This document shows, in pieces, positions 1 to 7,526 of a stretch of 24,308 nt of DNA. The stretch's first letter is position 1. The number at the start of each line of letters is the position of its first letter. This DNA is from SIG78 sp036677805. Lineage in GTDB: Bacteria; Verrucomicrobiota; Lentisphaeria; Victivallales; Victivallaceae. The DNA is taken from the NCBI GenBank assembly GCA_036677805.1, contig JAVBVS010000030.1, positions 1-24,308 on the forward strand, in the 5' to 3' direction. Under the pieces are notes generated by a model. It had not been told where the DNA came from, did not search any database, and worked only from the letters and a program-made list of their open reading frames with translations. The translations under genes and the position numbers were made by a program.

Positions 1-205
1 AAATTGCAGTAAGTATCTGCCCCGAGGGCAATAGAAAGTCATACTTACATCGATATTTTTTGTCCAGAGCAAAAATTATAACAAGACTGATTGTAAAAAA
101 TAACAATGGGTATTGGATAAACTCAACACCATCTATTGTCTGCGCCAATTTGTATAAATAATTTATACATATAATCCTAGGCAGGTATGCTATATAGTCT
201 ATCAT
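1..205 (-). CDS. Partial hypothetical membrane protein, runs off the window start
   Basis: An ATG at 203-205 opens a minus-strand frame that stays open for 68 codons to the first base of the window, so the C-terminus is missing. The DNA is AT-rich, where a chance open frame of this length is less likely than in GC-rich DNA. The product has one clear hydrophobic stretch (about residues 33-47, around PLLFFTISLVIIFAL) flanked by KKYRCKYD, as expected for a membrane segment with a positive flank. An in-frame TAA lies four codons upstream of the ATG, and no good ribosome binding site is visible. I do not recognise the family. Base composition unlike hisF and carB suggests acquired DNA. It could be a chance ORF. 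Confidence 0.35.
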   Translation of the reverse strand, partial: MIDYIAYLPRIICINYLYKLAQTIDGVEFIQYPLLFFTISLVIIFALDKKYRCKYDFLLPSGQILTAI

Positions 206-502
206 AACACCGTTCTTTTACAATTAGGCCCATTAATAAATAGGAGGTCTTACTTCATATACCTTCTACGATTTCTATCTCCACCAATTTTTTAGAAAAT
301 TGAAAATTTAGTGCCGTTCAATAGGTATTATTTTATATAAATAAACTATGACTTAATTATTCTTCGGGGACATATTCGACGCCATGCCCATAATAATCCT
401 GATATGAATGAAGTATTTGTCCCTCAAGCGACCAAATAATTATTTAATACCACTAAATTATAGATATCACTGCTGACTTCGGTTTTCAAGGTAAGGTTCG
501 CA
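206..502. other. AT-rich stretch with no complete gene
   Basis: No complete gene is visible. The only coding-like trace is a 28-codon minus-strand frame at 357-443 (stop TAA at 357-359) containing SLEGQILHSYQDYYGHG and ending VEYVPEE. It looks like the C-terminal tail of an unidentified protein, and an in-frame TAA immediately upstream prevents extension. The composition matches the partial ORF at 1-205 rather than the GC-richer genes further on. Confidence 0.4.
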
Positions 503-814
503 TCATATTGAAAAGTTCTGGTCCCAATTGCAGCGGTTACGGGGCAGGCTGTCCGGAGCCAATACCCGGATGCGCCCGGCTTCACCCAGCACCCAGCGGA
601 TAACTTCATGTTCGATCGCCGGTTGCAATTCGATGATGACGTTGCCGTCAGGTTGCGGCTCCAAATTGAACTTTTTAATCGAATGGTGTTCGCGTAAATA
701 AAAGGCAATCGACACATCGCAACGCAGCCGGATACCGGCAATCCGTTCGAAATTGAACAAGCCCGACGTTTTTTTATCGCAGTATCCGGCGTTCAGAGCA
801 ACCTTGGCCGCTTG
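503..814 (-). pseudogene. WYL-domain transcriptional regulator, C-terminal remnant
   Basis: The frame starts directly after the hisF stop codon and runs about 100 codons to a stop at 503. It contains the second half of a WYL domain and the following WCX-type extension: a GYCDKK...LFNFERI strand, then PQPDGNVIIELQPAIEHEVIRW and VLGEAGRIRVLAPDSL. This matches the pattern F.LeRI ... PdG.v.l.l....E..RWvLg.g....Vl.P..L of YafY-type regulators. The N-terminal helix-turn-helix and the first half of the WYL domain are absent. They would have to lie where hisF is, so the fragment was cut by a rearrangement. A start is possible at TTG 758-760, but a free-standing product would lack any DNA-binding part. 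WYL domains generally bind ligands or nucleic acid in transcription factors; this copy is probably inert. Confidence 0.6.
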
Positions 815-1579
815 TTACAGCGAAACCGCCACGTCGTTGTCGGCCAGATAGCGTTTCAACTCTCTGATGTCGATCTGGTGGAAGTGAAATACCGACGCCG
901 CCAGCAATACCGTTGCGCCCGCTTGCGCCGCCGCGAGGAAATGTTGCATTGTTCCCGCGCCGCCGGAGGCGACTACTTGGGCCCGGCAGTGCTCATGAAT
1001 CGCCCGGATCACCGGCAAATCGTATCCTGTTTTCGCTCCGTCTCCGGCCTTGCTGGTCGGCAGAATGACTTTCACGCCGTATCCGTCAACTTTCTTCGCC
1101 CATTCCACGGCGTCGAAGCCGGTCGCGGTGCGTCCGCCGTCAATGTAAACCTCATAGCCCGATGGCAACCCCGGATTGACATCGACGTCGATTGCCACGG
1201 TGACGCGATCGGCGCCGAATTCCGCAATCATTGCCGGAATAATTTCCGGGCGGCGAAAGGCTGCGCTGCTGGTGGAAATTTTATCCGCACCCGCCGCCAA
1301 AACCGCGGCCGCCGATTTGACATCGGAGATCCCGCCGCCGACGGTGAACGGCACTGTACAGACTTCCGCGACACGTTTGACCACATCCAGCAGGGTGCCG
1401 CGGTTTTCGACCGTGGCGGTGATGTCCAGTAGCGCCAGCTCGTCCGCTCCGGCCGCGCAATACGCCTTGGCACAGGAAACCGGATCACCGGCGTCGGCGA
1501 TATCGACGAAATGAACCCCTTTGACCACGCGTCCCGCGCGCATGTCCAAACACGGCATAATGATTACTTTTTCCGCCAT
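815..1579 (-). CDS. hisF: Imidazole glycerol phosphate synthase, cyclase subunit HisF
   Basis: HisF uses ammonia from the HisH glutaminase to convert PRFAR to imidazole glycerol phosphate and AICAR, linking histidine and purine synthesis in the cytoplasm. The 254-residue length is normal for this (beta/alpha)8 barrel. The two catalytic aspartates are present: D12 in PCLDMRAGRVVKG and D131 in VAIDVD. Phosphate-binding segments TVGGGI (79-84) and ASGGAGT (204-210) are intact, as is AASVFHF near the end. The segment VILPTSKAGDGAKTGYD (171-187) departs from the common LLTSMDRDGTKSGYD, keeping the last Asp but losing the DR pair. The start is supported by a G-rich ribosome binding site 10-15 bases upstream. 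No other his gene is nearby; the gene is flanked by remnants on both sides. A HisF paralogue used in sugar amidation is a less likely alternative. Confidence 0.93.
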   Translation of the reverse strand: MAEKVIIMPCLDMRAGRVVKGVHFVDIADAGDPVSCAKAYCAAGADELALLDITATVENRGTLLDVVKRVAEVCTVPFTVGGGISDVKSAAAVLAAGADKISTSSAAFRRPEIIPAMIAEFGADRVTVAIDVDVNPGLPSGYEVYIDGGRTATGFDAVEWAKKVDGYGVKVILPTSKAGDGAKTGYDLPVIRAIHEHCRAQVVASGGAGTMQHFLAAAQAGATVLLAASVFHFHQIDIRELKRYLADNDVAVSL

Positions 1580-1698
1580 GAAACAGCAACCCCCCTTTTC
1601 CCATTGAAGATTTCCGCAACTGGATTTCGAGTACTTTTCAGCTGCAAACTGTTGTTTTCATACAATAATTCCCGGAACCGGATTTTGCAAACTCAAAT

Positions 1699-2117
1699 TC
1701 ATTCCAGCGCCCCGTAAAAACTGAGTTCCCGATGCTTAATGGACACCAATGCGTATGGCGGCGGAGACGGCGCTGGAACCGTCGGAGTGAAGGGCGGTTC
1801 CGGTGAAATTTTCATTTTGCGTTTGGCCGCGACTTGCTCCAGTTTGGCTGAACCGTTCAGTAAAAACTATACCCGGCCGGCTGCATTGATGACTGGCAGT
1901 ATCAGGGTGATGCGCGGTGCCGCAGGTTCAATTCCCAATGGTACCGGTTGGGGCAGCACCCAACGTTCCGTGGTAATGGCGCTGCTGCCGGCGAAAATGC
2001 TTGCCATATGTCTGTCGTCTCCTTCGTTAGCCGCAAACAAACCACCACCAATATTTCTTTGCTTCTATTTCCCAATGTCGATTGTAAAATCGCTTCTGCC
2101 GTGCTAAACTCCATCAT
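1699..2117 (-). pseudogene. 6-phosphogluconolactonase-like pseudogene (C-terminal half)
   Basis: One minus-strand frame from about 2050 down to the TGA at 1699-1701 reads EGDDRHMASIFAGSSAITTE, then RWVLPQPVPLG, PAAPRITLILPVINAAGRV, a TAG, and FLLNGSAKLEQVA. This follows the 6-phosphogluconolactonase (SugarP_isomerase) pattern GeDGHtASLFPGs ... PRiTLTlpviNaAr.v.FLv.G..Ka. The stop after AAGRV sits where an aromatic or aliphatic residue is expected. Upstream, the same frame has a second TAG, so the first residues (MMEFSTAEAILQ from the ATG at 2117) are in another frame. The active-site DGH is degraded to DRH. The gene therefore carries at least one nonsense codon and one frameshift and lacks its N-terminal half. 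An intact enzyme would serve the oxidative pentose phosphate pathway, hydrolysing 6-phosphogluconolactone. The family assignment rests on motif memory only. Confidence 0.6.
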
Positions 2118-2185
2118 GTGATAAGTCCTCTCATTTTATTGTCATTTTCCCCTTGGTCAATGACAATCCGAGAGGACCTTATCAC
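2118..2185. repeat. 68-bp imperfect inverted repeat
   Basis: The left arm (2118-2146) starts GTGATAAGTCCTCTC and ends ATTGTCATT. The right arm (2159-2185), read on the other strand, starts GTGATAAGGTCCTCTC and ends ATTGTCATT. The arms match over about 25 positions with one single-base gap and one 3-base gap, around a 12-base centre. The repeat sits immediately before the ATG of the lactonase-like pseudogene and about 200 bases from an IS630 fragment. It could be a small non-autonomous element, two ends of an excised insertion sequence, or a large RNA hairpin. Confidence 0.6.
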
Positions 2186-2387
2186 GATTCTCGGTAAACG
2201 CCCGCATGATACATGTTGCGGATGAACCGTAGCGGAACGGAATTTCATTGGTTTGCGTGATGCGGCGAAGGAATTTTCGGACCAATCTTTCATTTATGAG
2301 GGAATCATATCCATTTTGTTGCTTACAGAGTCCCTGTCTGCTGTGGTAAGGCGGCAAAGTGAATTTATGCATCCCCGAGGATAAAAA

Positions 2388-2533
2388 AAGTTGGCAAGAT
2401 CGGAAGATGCGGACATATTTTGGGGTGATGAAACCGGAATCCGCAATGATCAAGCCAAAGGCCGTAGTTATGCGCCGAAAGGCAATACGCCAGTGCAAAC
2501 GGTCAATCCGGTACGTGAAAAAGTCAATATGAT
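2388..2533 (+). pseudogene. IS630-family transposase fragment
   Basis: About 48 codons read ARSEDADIFWGDETGIRND, then QAKGRSYAPKGNTPV and NPVREKVNMI. This is the catalytic-core signature of IS630/Tc1-type transposases, in which the Asp of GDETG is one of the DDE residues and is followed by GR.YAPKG.TP. An in-frame TAA at 2382-2384 closes the frame upstream, and the rest of the transposase is missing on both sides. The frame happens to continue into carB, which creates an artificial 78-residue extension of CarB that should not be annotated. The stretch 2186-2387 before it holds nothing I recognise. Confidence 0.8.
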
Positions 2534-2537
2534 CAGG

Positions 2538-2566
2538 TTGACGAAACGGTCAATAAGTGGTATATT
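2538..2566 (+). promoter_or_regulatory. Predicted sigma70-type promoter of carB
   Basis: TTGACG at 2538-2543 and TATATT at 2561-2566 are separated by exactly 17 bases. Transcription would start near 2573, giving a leader of about 50 bases before the carB ATG. The -35 box begins only a few bases after the last recognisable codon of the IS630 fragment. Either the element inserted just upstream of the native promoter, or part of the promoter was supplied by it. Confidence 0.65.
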
Positions 2567-2624
2567 ATCATTCCTGAATAAAATTTTCCAGAAGCTCAAA
2601 TATCCACAGAAAGAGAGTTCCTTT

Positions 2625-5600
2625 ATGTCTCAACGCAGTGATATCAGAAAGATTCTGATCATCGGTTCGGGTCCGATTATAATCGGGCAGGCGTGCGAGT
2701 TCGATTATTCCGGTACCCAGGCGTGCAAGGCGTTGCGCGAGGCCGGCTACGAAGTGGTGCTGGCAAACTCCAATCCGGCGACAATCATGACCGACCCGGG
2801 AACGGCCGACCATACCTACATCGAGCCGCTCACGCCCGATAGCATGGAAAAAATCATCGCCCGTGAACGCCCCGACGCACTGCTTCCCAACCTCGGCGGG
2901 CAAACCGCGCTGAACCTGGCGATTTCGCTTCAGGAGGCTGGAACCCTCGAGAAGTATCATGTGCAGGTAATCGGCGTCGATCTCAACGCGATCAAACGCG
3001 GCGAGGACCGGATCGAATTCAAGGCGACAATGAACGCGCTCGGCGTGCCAATGGCGAAATCCGAACCCTCCTATACGGTCGAAGAGGCGGAAAAAATCGC
3101 CGCGACGCTCGGTTATCCGGTCGTGCTGCGCCCGGCCTACACAATGGGCGGTACTGGCGGCGGCATCGTCTACAACGTCGAAGAGCTTCGCAAGGTGGTC
3201 GCCCGCGGTCTGGCCGCCAGCTTGATCGGCCAGGTACTGATTGAGGAGTGCGTGCTCGGATGGGAAGAACTCGAACTCGAAGTCGTTCGCGACGCCGACG
3301 GCAACAAGATAACCGTCTGCTTCATCGAAAACGTCGATCCGATGGGTATTCATACCGGCGACAGCTTCTGCGTGGCGCCGATGCTCACGGTTCCCGAATC
3401 CGTTCAGAAGCAGCTTCAGGATTACAGTTACAGAATCGTTGACGCGATCGGAGTGACCGGCGGCACCAACGTGCAGTTCGCCCACAACCGCGAGGACGGC
3501 CGGATCATCGTGATCGAGATCAATCCGCGCACCAGCCGTTCAAGCGCGCTGGCCAGCAAGGCCACCGGCTTTCCGATCGCCCGGGTTTCCACCAAGCTCG
3601 CCACTGGCGTGACGCTTTCCGAAATCCCCTACTGGAAAAATGGAACTCTCGACAAATACACCCCTACCGGCGATTATGTGGTGGTGAAGTTCGCCCGCTG
3701 GGCATTCGAAAAATTCCCGCAGGCCGAGGATGTGCTCGGCACCCAGATGAAGGCGGTCGGCGAAGTCATGAGCATCGGCGCCGATTTCAAGGAGGCCTTC
3801 CAGAAGGCGATACGCTCCCTGGAGATCGGCCGTTCCGGCCCCGGTCTGGTCAAGAAGTTTGAAAAGCTTTCGCTTGAAGAGCTGCGTCCGCTGGTCGGGC
3901 GTCCTTCAAGCGAACGTTTCTTTCATCTCTACGAGGCCTTCAAAAAGGGACTCTCCGCAGCCGAAGCGGCCAGACTCAGCAATATCACCGGCTATTTCCT
4001 TGAGGAGATCAAGGAGCTCGCCGATTTCGAGCTTGAACTGGCCGCATTCACCTGGATGGCGCTCCCGGATGAAACGCTCGTCCGGGCCAAACGCCTCGGC
4101 TTTGCCGACAAATATCTCGGAAAGCTTTTTTCGGTGCCGGAAAAATCCGTCCGCGAACGCCGCCTCGAACTCGGCTGCCGGGCGTCCTTCCGCCGGGTTC
4201 CGGTCAGCGGCGTAGACAACGCCGATTACTACTATTCGACCTATTCCGGCAGACCGGACGAGGTCCCGGTCTCGGACCGCCGCAAAATCATGGTATTCGG
4301 CGGCGGCCCCAATCGGATCGGTCAGGGAATTGAATTCGACTACACCTGTGTCCACGCCGCGTTCGCGCTCCGCGACGCCGGTTTCGAATCGGTGCTGGTC
4401 AATTGCAATCCGGAGACCGTTTCCACCGACTACGACACCAGCGACAAACTCTACTTCGAACCGCTCACCGTCGAGGATGTGCTGGCGATCTACGACAAGG
4501 AAAAACCCGAGGGCGTGATCGTCCAGTTCGGCGGCCAGACTCCGCTCAATATCGCCCAGGAACTCAAGGACGCCGGAGTCAGAATCATCGGCACCCAGCC
4601 GGAGGGGATCCGGCTCGCCGAAGACCGTGAATACTTCCGCGAGCGCATGATCGCGCTCGGCATCCGCCAGCCGGAGAGCGGCACCGCCCGTTCGCTGGAA
4701 GAGGTCATCGCCATCGGCCGGAGGATCGGCTATCCGGTGATGGTGCGTCCCTCGTTCGTGCTCGGCGGCCGCGGCATGGCGGTGATATACGACGAAGATA
4801 TGCTGACCCGCTACGCGGTAGAGGCGATCCAGGTCAGCCCCGAATACCCGATGCTGATCGACCGCTTCCTCGACCATGCGATCGAGTGCGAGGTGGATGC
4901 GGTCAGCGACGGCGAGGATACTTTCGTGGCCTCGGTGATGGAGCATATCGAGCTTGCCGGAATTCACTCCGGCGATTCCGCCTGTTCGATTCCCCCGATC
5001 ACGCTGGAAAATAAGCATCTTGAAAAAATCAAGGCGCATTCGGCGGCGATCGCGCGCGATTTCCGGGTGAAGGGCATTCTCAACGTCCAGTATGCCGTCT
5101 GCGAGGACGACGTCTGGATCATCGAGGCCAATCCGCGCGCCTCGCGCACTGTCCCGGTTGTGGCCAAGGTCACTGGCGTGCCGCTGGCGCGGATCGCCAC
5201 CAACCTGATGCTCGGAGCGAAACTCAACGATCTCCGCGGCATGCTTAAAAATCCGCCGCGCCACTACTACGGCGTCAAAGAGGCGGTATTCCCTTTCAAC
5301 ATGTTCCCCGAAGTCGATCCGGTGCTCGGTCCGGAAATGCGGGCGACCGGAGAAGTCATGGGCATCGCCGAAAGTTTCGGCATGGCCTACTTCAAGTCGC
5401 AGCAGGCGGCCGGTTCCCGGCTGCCGCTTGAGGGCAAGGTGCTGGTTTCGGTCGCCGAACGCGAACGCGCCGACCTGCTGCCGATCGTCAGGATGCTTTC
5501 GGAAATGGGATTCGAACTGATCGCCACCGAGGGAACCGGGCGTTATCTTGAAGCCAGCGGCATCGCCTTCAAACCGGTGCACAAGCTCAATGAAGGACGC

Positions 5601-5831
5601 CCCAACGTCGCCGATCTGATCCGCAACCGCGAAGTGTCGCTAATCATCAACTCTCCGATCGGCAGGTTGAGCAAGATTGACGACAGCTGCATCCGGATGC
5701 TGGCGATTCAGTACAAGATACCGTATATGACCACGATCGCCGCGGCCAACGCCACGGTGCTCGGCATCCGCGAAGCGCGGCGCGGGGAGACTCCGCTCAA
5801 ATCGCTTCAGGAATATCAGCAGGAGCTGTAA
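2625..5831 (+). CDS. carB: Carbamoyl-phosphate synthase large subunit
   Basis: CarB makes carbamoyl phosphate from bicarbonate, ammonia (delivered by the CarA glutaminase) and two ATP, for pyrimidine and arginine synthesis in the cytoplasm. The 1068-residue product is close to the usual 1070-1075. It shows the duplicated ATP-grasp layout: a first half beginning KILIIGSGPIIIGQACEFDY with NLGGQTALN, an oligomerisation region at about 400-550, a second half beginning KIMVFGGGPNRIGQGIEFDY with QFGGQTPLN, and a C-terminal MGS-like allosteric domain from about residue 930. Start choice: ATG 2625 gives the canonical N-terminus MSQRSDIRKIL and follows an AGAGAG ribosome binding site; the open frame upstream is transposon-derived. 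carA is not adjacent. A TAATG junction couples the stop to a short broken ORF, and a terminator follows at 5963. No damage is seen. Confidence 0.97.
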   Translation: MSQRSDIRKILIIGSGPIIIGQACEFDYSGTQACKALREAGYEVVLANSNPATIMTDPGTADHTYIEPLTPDSMEKIIARERPDALLPNLGGQTALNLAISLQEAGTLEKYHVQVIGVDLNAIKRGEDRIEFKATMNALGVPMAKSEPSYTVEEAEKIAATLGYPVVLRPAYTMGGTGGGIVYNVEELRKVVARGLAASLIGQVLIEECVLGWEELELEVVRDADGNKITVCFIENVDPMGIHTGDSFCVAPMLTVPESVQKQLQDYSYRIVDAIGVTGGTNVQFAHNREDGRIIVIEINPRTSRSSALASKATGFPIARVSTKLATGVTLSEIPYWKNGTLDKYTPTGDYVVVKFARWAFEKFPQAEDVLGTQMKAVGEVMSIGADFKEAFQKAIRSLEIGRSGPGLVKKFEKLSLEELRPLVGRPSSERFFHLYEAFKKGLSAAEAARLSNITGYFLEEIKELADFELELAAFTWMALPDETLVRAKRLGFADKYLGKLFSVPEKSVRERRLELGCRASFRRVPVSGVDNADYYYSTYSGRPDEVPVSDRRKIMVFGGGPNRIGQGIEFDYTCVHAAFALRDAGFESVLVNCNPETVSTDYDTSDKLYFEPLTVEDVLAIYDKEKPEGVIVQFGGQTPLNIAQELKDAGVRIIGTQPEGIRLAEDREYFRERMIALGIRQPESGTARSLEEVIAIGRRIGYPVMVRPSFVLGGRGMAVIYDEDMLTRYAVEAIQVSPEYPMLIDRFLDHAIECEVDAVSDGEDTFVASVMEHIELAGIHSGDSACSIPPITLENKHLEKIKAHSAAIARDFRVKGILNVQYAVCEDDVWIIEANPRASRTVPVVAKVTGVPLARIATNLMLGAKLNDLRGMLKNPPRHYYGVKEAVFPFNMFPEVDPVLGPEMRATGEVMGIAESFGMAYFKSQQAAGSRLPLEGKVLVSVAERERADLLPIVRMLSEMGFELIATEGTGRYLEASGIAFKPVHKLNEGRPNVADLIRNREVSLIINSPIGRLSKIDDSCIRMLAIQYKIPYMTTIAAANATVLGIREARRGETPLKSLQEYQQEL

Positions 5832-5941
5832 TGGTCGAAATCGCCGGCTGGATCATGCCCATCGATTCTGGCGTTGTTCGCGACCGGAATCGCGGCACGG
5901 CGTGCTGCTTGGTGCATACAAAAAGACCTGATTTCTCCGGA
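5831..5941 (+). pseudogene. Truncated, frameshifted ORF start coupled to carB
   Basis: The carB stop overlaps an ATG (TAATG), the usual sign of a translationally coupled next gene. The first frame begins MVEIAGWIMPI and ends after about 45 codons without resembling any protein. Removing one base at about 5864 restores a hydrophobic continuation, ILALFATGIAARRAAW, so that MVEIAGWIMP-ILALFATGIAARR reads like the first transmembrane helix of a membrane protein. Spore-maturation (SpmB/nucleoside-recognition) proteins begin in a similar style, but this is a weak match. Nothing downstream extends it before the terminator. I infer that a second operon gene was lost by frameshift and deletion, possibly during the IS insertions that follow. 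A meaningless short ORF remains possible. Confidence 0.3.
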
Positions 5942-5962
5942 TCAGTCATCGTCATTGGTGGT

Positions 5963-5993
5963 CCCTGATCAGTAGCACTGCTATCAGGGTTTT
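5963..5993 (+). terminator. Predicted Rho-independent terminator after carB
   Basis: CCCTGAT at 5963-5969 pairs with ATCAGGG at 5983-5989. CAGT/ACTG (5970-5973 and 5977-5980) extends the stem above a 2-base bulge, leaving an AGC loop. TTTT follows at 5990-5993. It lies 132 bases after the carB stop. Confidence 0.6.
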
Positions 5994-6021
5994 GCCCGAA
6001 ATTTTTAGCCGAAGGTAACTT

Positions 6022-6058
6022 AACCCTTCGGAGAATTTTTTTGTTTCTCCGAAGGGTT
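6022..6058. repeat. Perfect 14-bp hairpin, possible second terminator
   Basis: AACCCTTCGGAGAA (6022-6035) and TTCTCCGAAGGGTT (6045-6058) are perfect inverted copies around a T-rich 9-base loop. TGTTTT follows on the plus strand. It may back up the terminator just before it. The next 150 bases hold no gene, only a weak hairpin near 6117-6145 and several copies of the heptamer CGGACGC at about 6160-6184. Confidence 0.5.
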
Positions 6059-6211
6059 TGTTTTCGGAATTTTAATTATTGGGGCATCGGGATAAAAGTC
6101 AGGAGCTGTCAGGACGCATATCGAAATTTTCGCTTTCGGATATGAAAATCCATATTTCCCGGACGCTCCCGGACGCTTCGGACGCATGTTCGGGATTCTT
6201 AAAAGTTATCC

Positions 6212-6343
6212 CTAAATAACTCCAACTTTTCGAAATGCAATGATGCTTGCGGCCAGTTGAAGCAATGCCTCATATGAAGCGTTTGTCTTTTCATAGCGAA
6301 CCAGTAGCTTTCGGAAACGGTTGAGCCATAAATGAGTGACTTC
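6212..6343 (-). pseudogene. IS5-family transposase, C-terminal fragment
   Basis: The minus strand reads THLWLNRFRKLLVRYEK followed by TNASYEALLQLAASIIAFRK and VGVI, then TAG at 6212-6214. This is the standard C-terminus of IS5/IS427-type transposases (ERT..WL.RFRRL..RYEk....y.a...la...i..rr). Only about 43 codons survive. The upstream part is cut exactly where the IS3-type element begins, so that element or a later deletion removed the rest. No function is expected. Confidence 0.8.
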
Positions 6344-6440
6344 TGTAATGCCCCCCGTTTGTCAAGGGCGGCATTACGTAGAACGTACAAAAAATGAAGA
6401 TTTCATTTTTTGAGAGTTCCAGTTGCCGTCCCACATTGTC

Positions 6441-7200
6441 TTAAGCCGCCGCCGCATTGAACCACCGTTCATATTTCATATGGCGTCATGTAACCGAGGG
6501 AAGAATGCGGGTAATCTTCGTTATACGCCTTCTGCCATTGCTTCAAAGCAATCTCAAAAGTGTTAACGGAATCGAATTCCCTGGTCCAGACCAAATCCTC
6601 CTTAATCGTTCGGATTACGCGTTCTGTATCGGCATTGCCTTTCGGATTGCAGTAACTGGCGAATATCTGATGAATTCCCAGCTCGGAACAGGTTTTGAAA
6701 AAAGCGATTGAAGTTGGCTGACTGCCATGATCGCTGACCAGCTCGGGGACTTGACCTGCCTCCCTGATGCCATCTGGAAATTGGAGATTGATCGCTTCAT
6801 TCAAAGCGTCGATCCAGTCTGCCGATTTACTGGTTAAACTCATGTGCGTGGACAACAGTTTCTTCGTGCCCCAGTCGATTACGACATGCAGATACACCCA
6901 TCCGAAGGTGGAAATCATCACCTTGGTCATATCGATTCCCCAATAACGGTTTGGTTCAACCGTCCGCGGCTTGTGCGTCACCGCCTTGCGCGGAGCCCTG
7001 AGCTTAAGATTCCTGGGAACCAACAGGTTATTGAGTTTCATAAGCCGATGGATCCGTTTCTGATTGACCGGAAATCTCTCATGATATTTGAGATATGCCC
7101 AAATCCGGCGATACCCCCAATACGGATGTTCCGCCTTGAGCGTTTAAATACGTTCGGTCAAAGCCCGGTTCGCTTTTGTATGCACGTTACGCCGCTTTAC
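6441..7200 (-). pseudogene. IS3-family transposase OrfB, broken by a stop codon and a frameshift
   Basis: OrfB is the DDE catalytic subunit. The rve integrase core is intact: first Asp in RYWGIDMTK, second in ELVSDHGSQPTS, and Glu in NADTERVIRTIKED. N-terminally, ALTERI-stop-TLKAEHPYWGYRR shows an in-frame TAA at 7144-7146 inside the conserved alkaeHP.wGyRRi segment. At the other end, the current frame stops after GYMTPYEI (6469-6471). Skipping one base there gives YEYERWFNAAAA and a stop at 6441-6443, the usual C-terminus, so there is also a single-base insertion near 6475. The longest remaining unbroken frame from an ATG is 6469-7041 (190 codons). The orfB frame is +1 relative to orfA rather than the usual -1, which may be a third lesion. 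Confidence 0.8.
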
Positions 7201-7468
7201 CAGTCGTTTTTTTTAGTTCGACGGTCAATTCTCCGATGGTTTCTTTGAGCTTACGATTTTCGTGCTCCAGCCGTTCCCGAGCGTGATCCACGCCGCCGCG
7301 CTCGAACAACTTTGCCCCATCGGACAACAACTGGTCACGCCACTGGTAATACATCCCCTGCGTGATTCCGTGGTCATTGCAGAGTTCGCTGATACTGCGC
7401 TCGCCCTTCAAGCCTTGCAACACAATTGCCAGCTTTTCTTTCCCGGTCCACTGTTTCTTGGCACCCAT
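7187..7468 (-). CDS. IS3-family transposase OrfA (HTH protein)
   Basis: The 93-residue product begins MGAKKQWTGKEKLAIVLQGL and has a helix-turn-helix of the Tnp_1 (HTH_8) type at about residues 28-50 (SISELCNDHGITQGMYYQWR). A heptad-like C-terminal coiled coil follows (ERLEHENRKLKETIGELTVE), which in IS3 elements mediates multimerisation. The length is normal. In active relatives OrfA binds the terminal repeats and is extended into OrfB by programmed frameshifting. A run of eight A's (minus strand, 7214-7207) near its end would suit slippage. The gene looks intact, but its OrfB partner is broken. Confidence 0.85.
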   Translation of the reverse strand: MGAKKQWTGKEKLAIVLQGLKGERSISELCNDHGITQGMYYQWRDQLLSDGAKLFERGGVDHARERLEHENRKLKETIGELTVELKKTTGKAA

Positions 7469-7526
7469 CGTTGATCCCTTTCTGTGACTCTCTTAATTTA
7501 TCACATTTTTAGATGGGGGCAATATA

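Larger units (their letters stand above)
6344..7526 (-). mobile_element. IS3-family insertion sequence, inactivated
   Basis: The element carries overlapping orfA and orfB on the minus strand, bounded by likely terminal inverted repeats: TGTAATGCCCCC at the left (6344-6355) and, read inward on the other strand, TATATTGCCCCC at the right (7526-7515), matching at 10 of 12 positions. The implied length of 1183 bp is normal for an IS3-family member. No clear target-site duplication is seen. The left flank is an IS5 fragment and the right flank an IS256 fragment, so the flanks probably no longer come from one target. orfB carries two lesions, so the copy should be unable to move by itself. Confidence 0.75.

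Noticed and set aside
2391..2624. N-terminal extension of CarB by 78 residues
   Set aside because: The extension encodes an IS630 transposase fragment. ATG 2625 has a ribosome binding site and gives the canonical CarB start, and the predicted promoter lies inside the extension.
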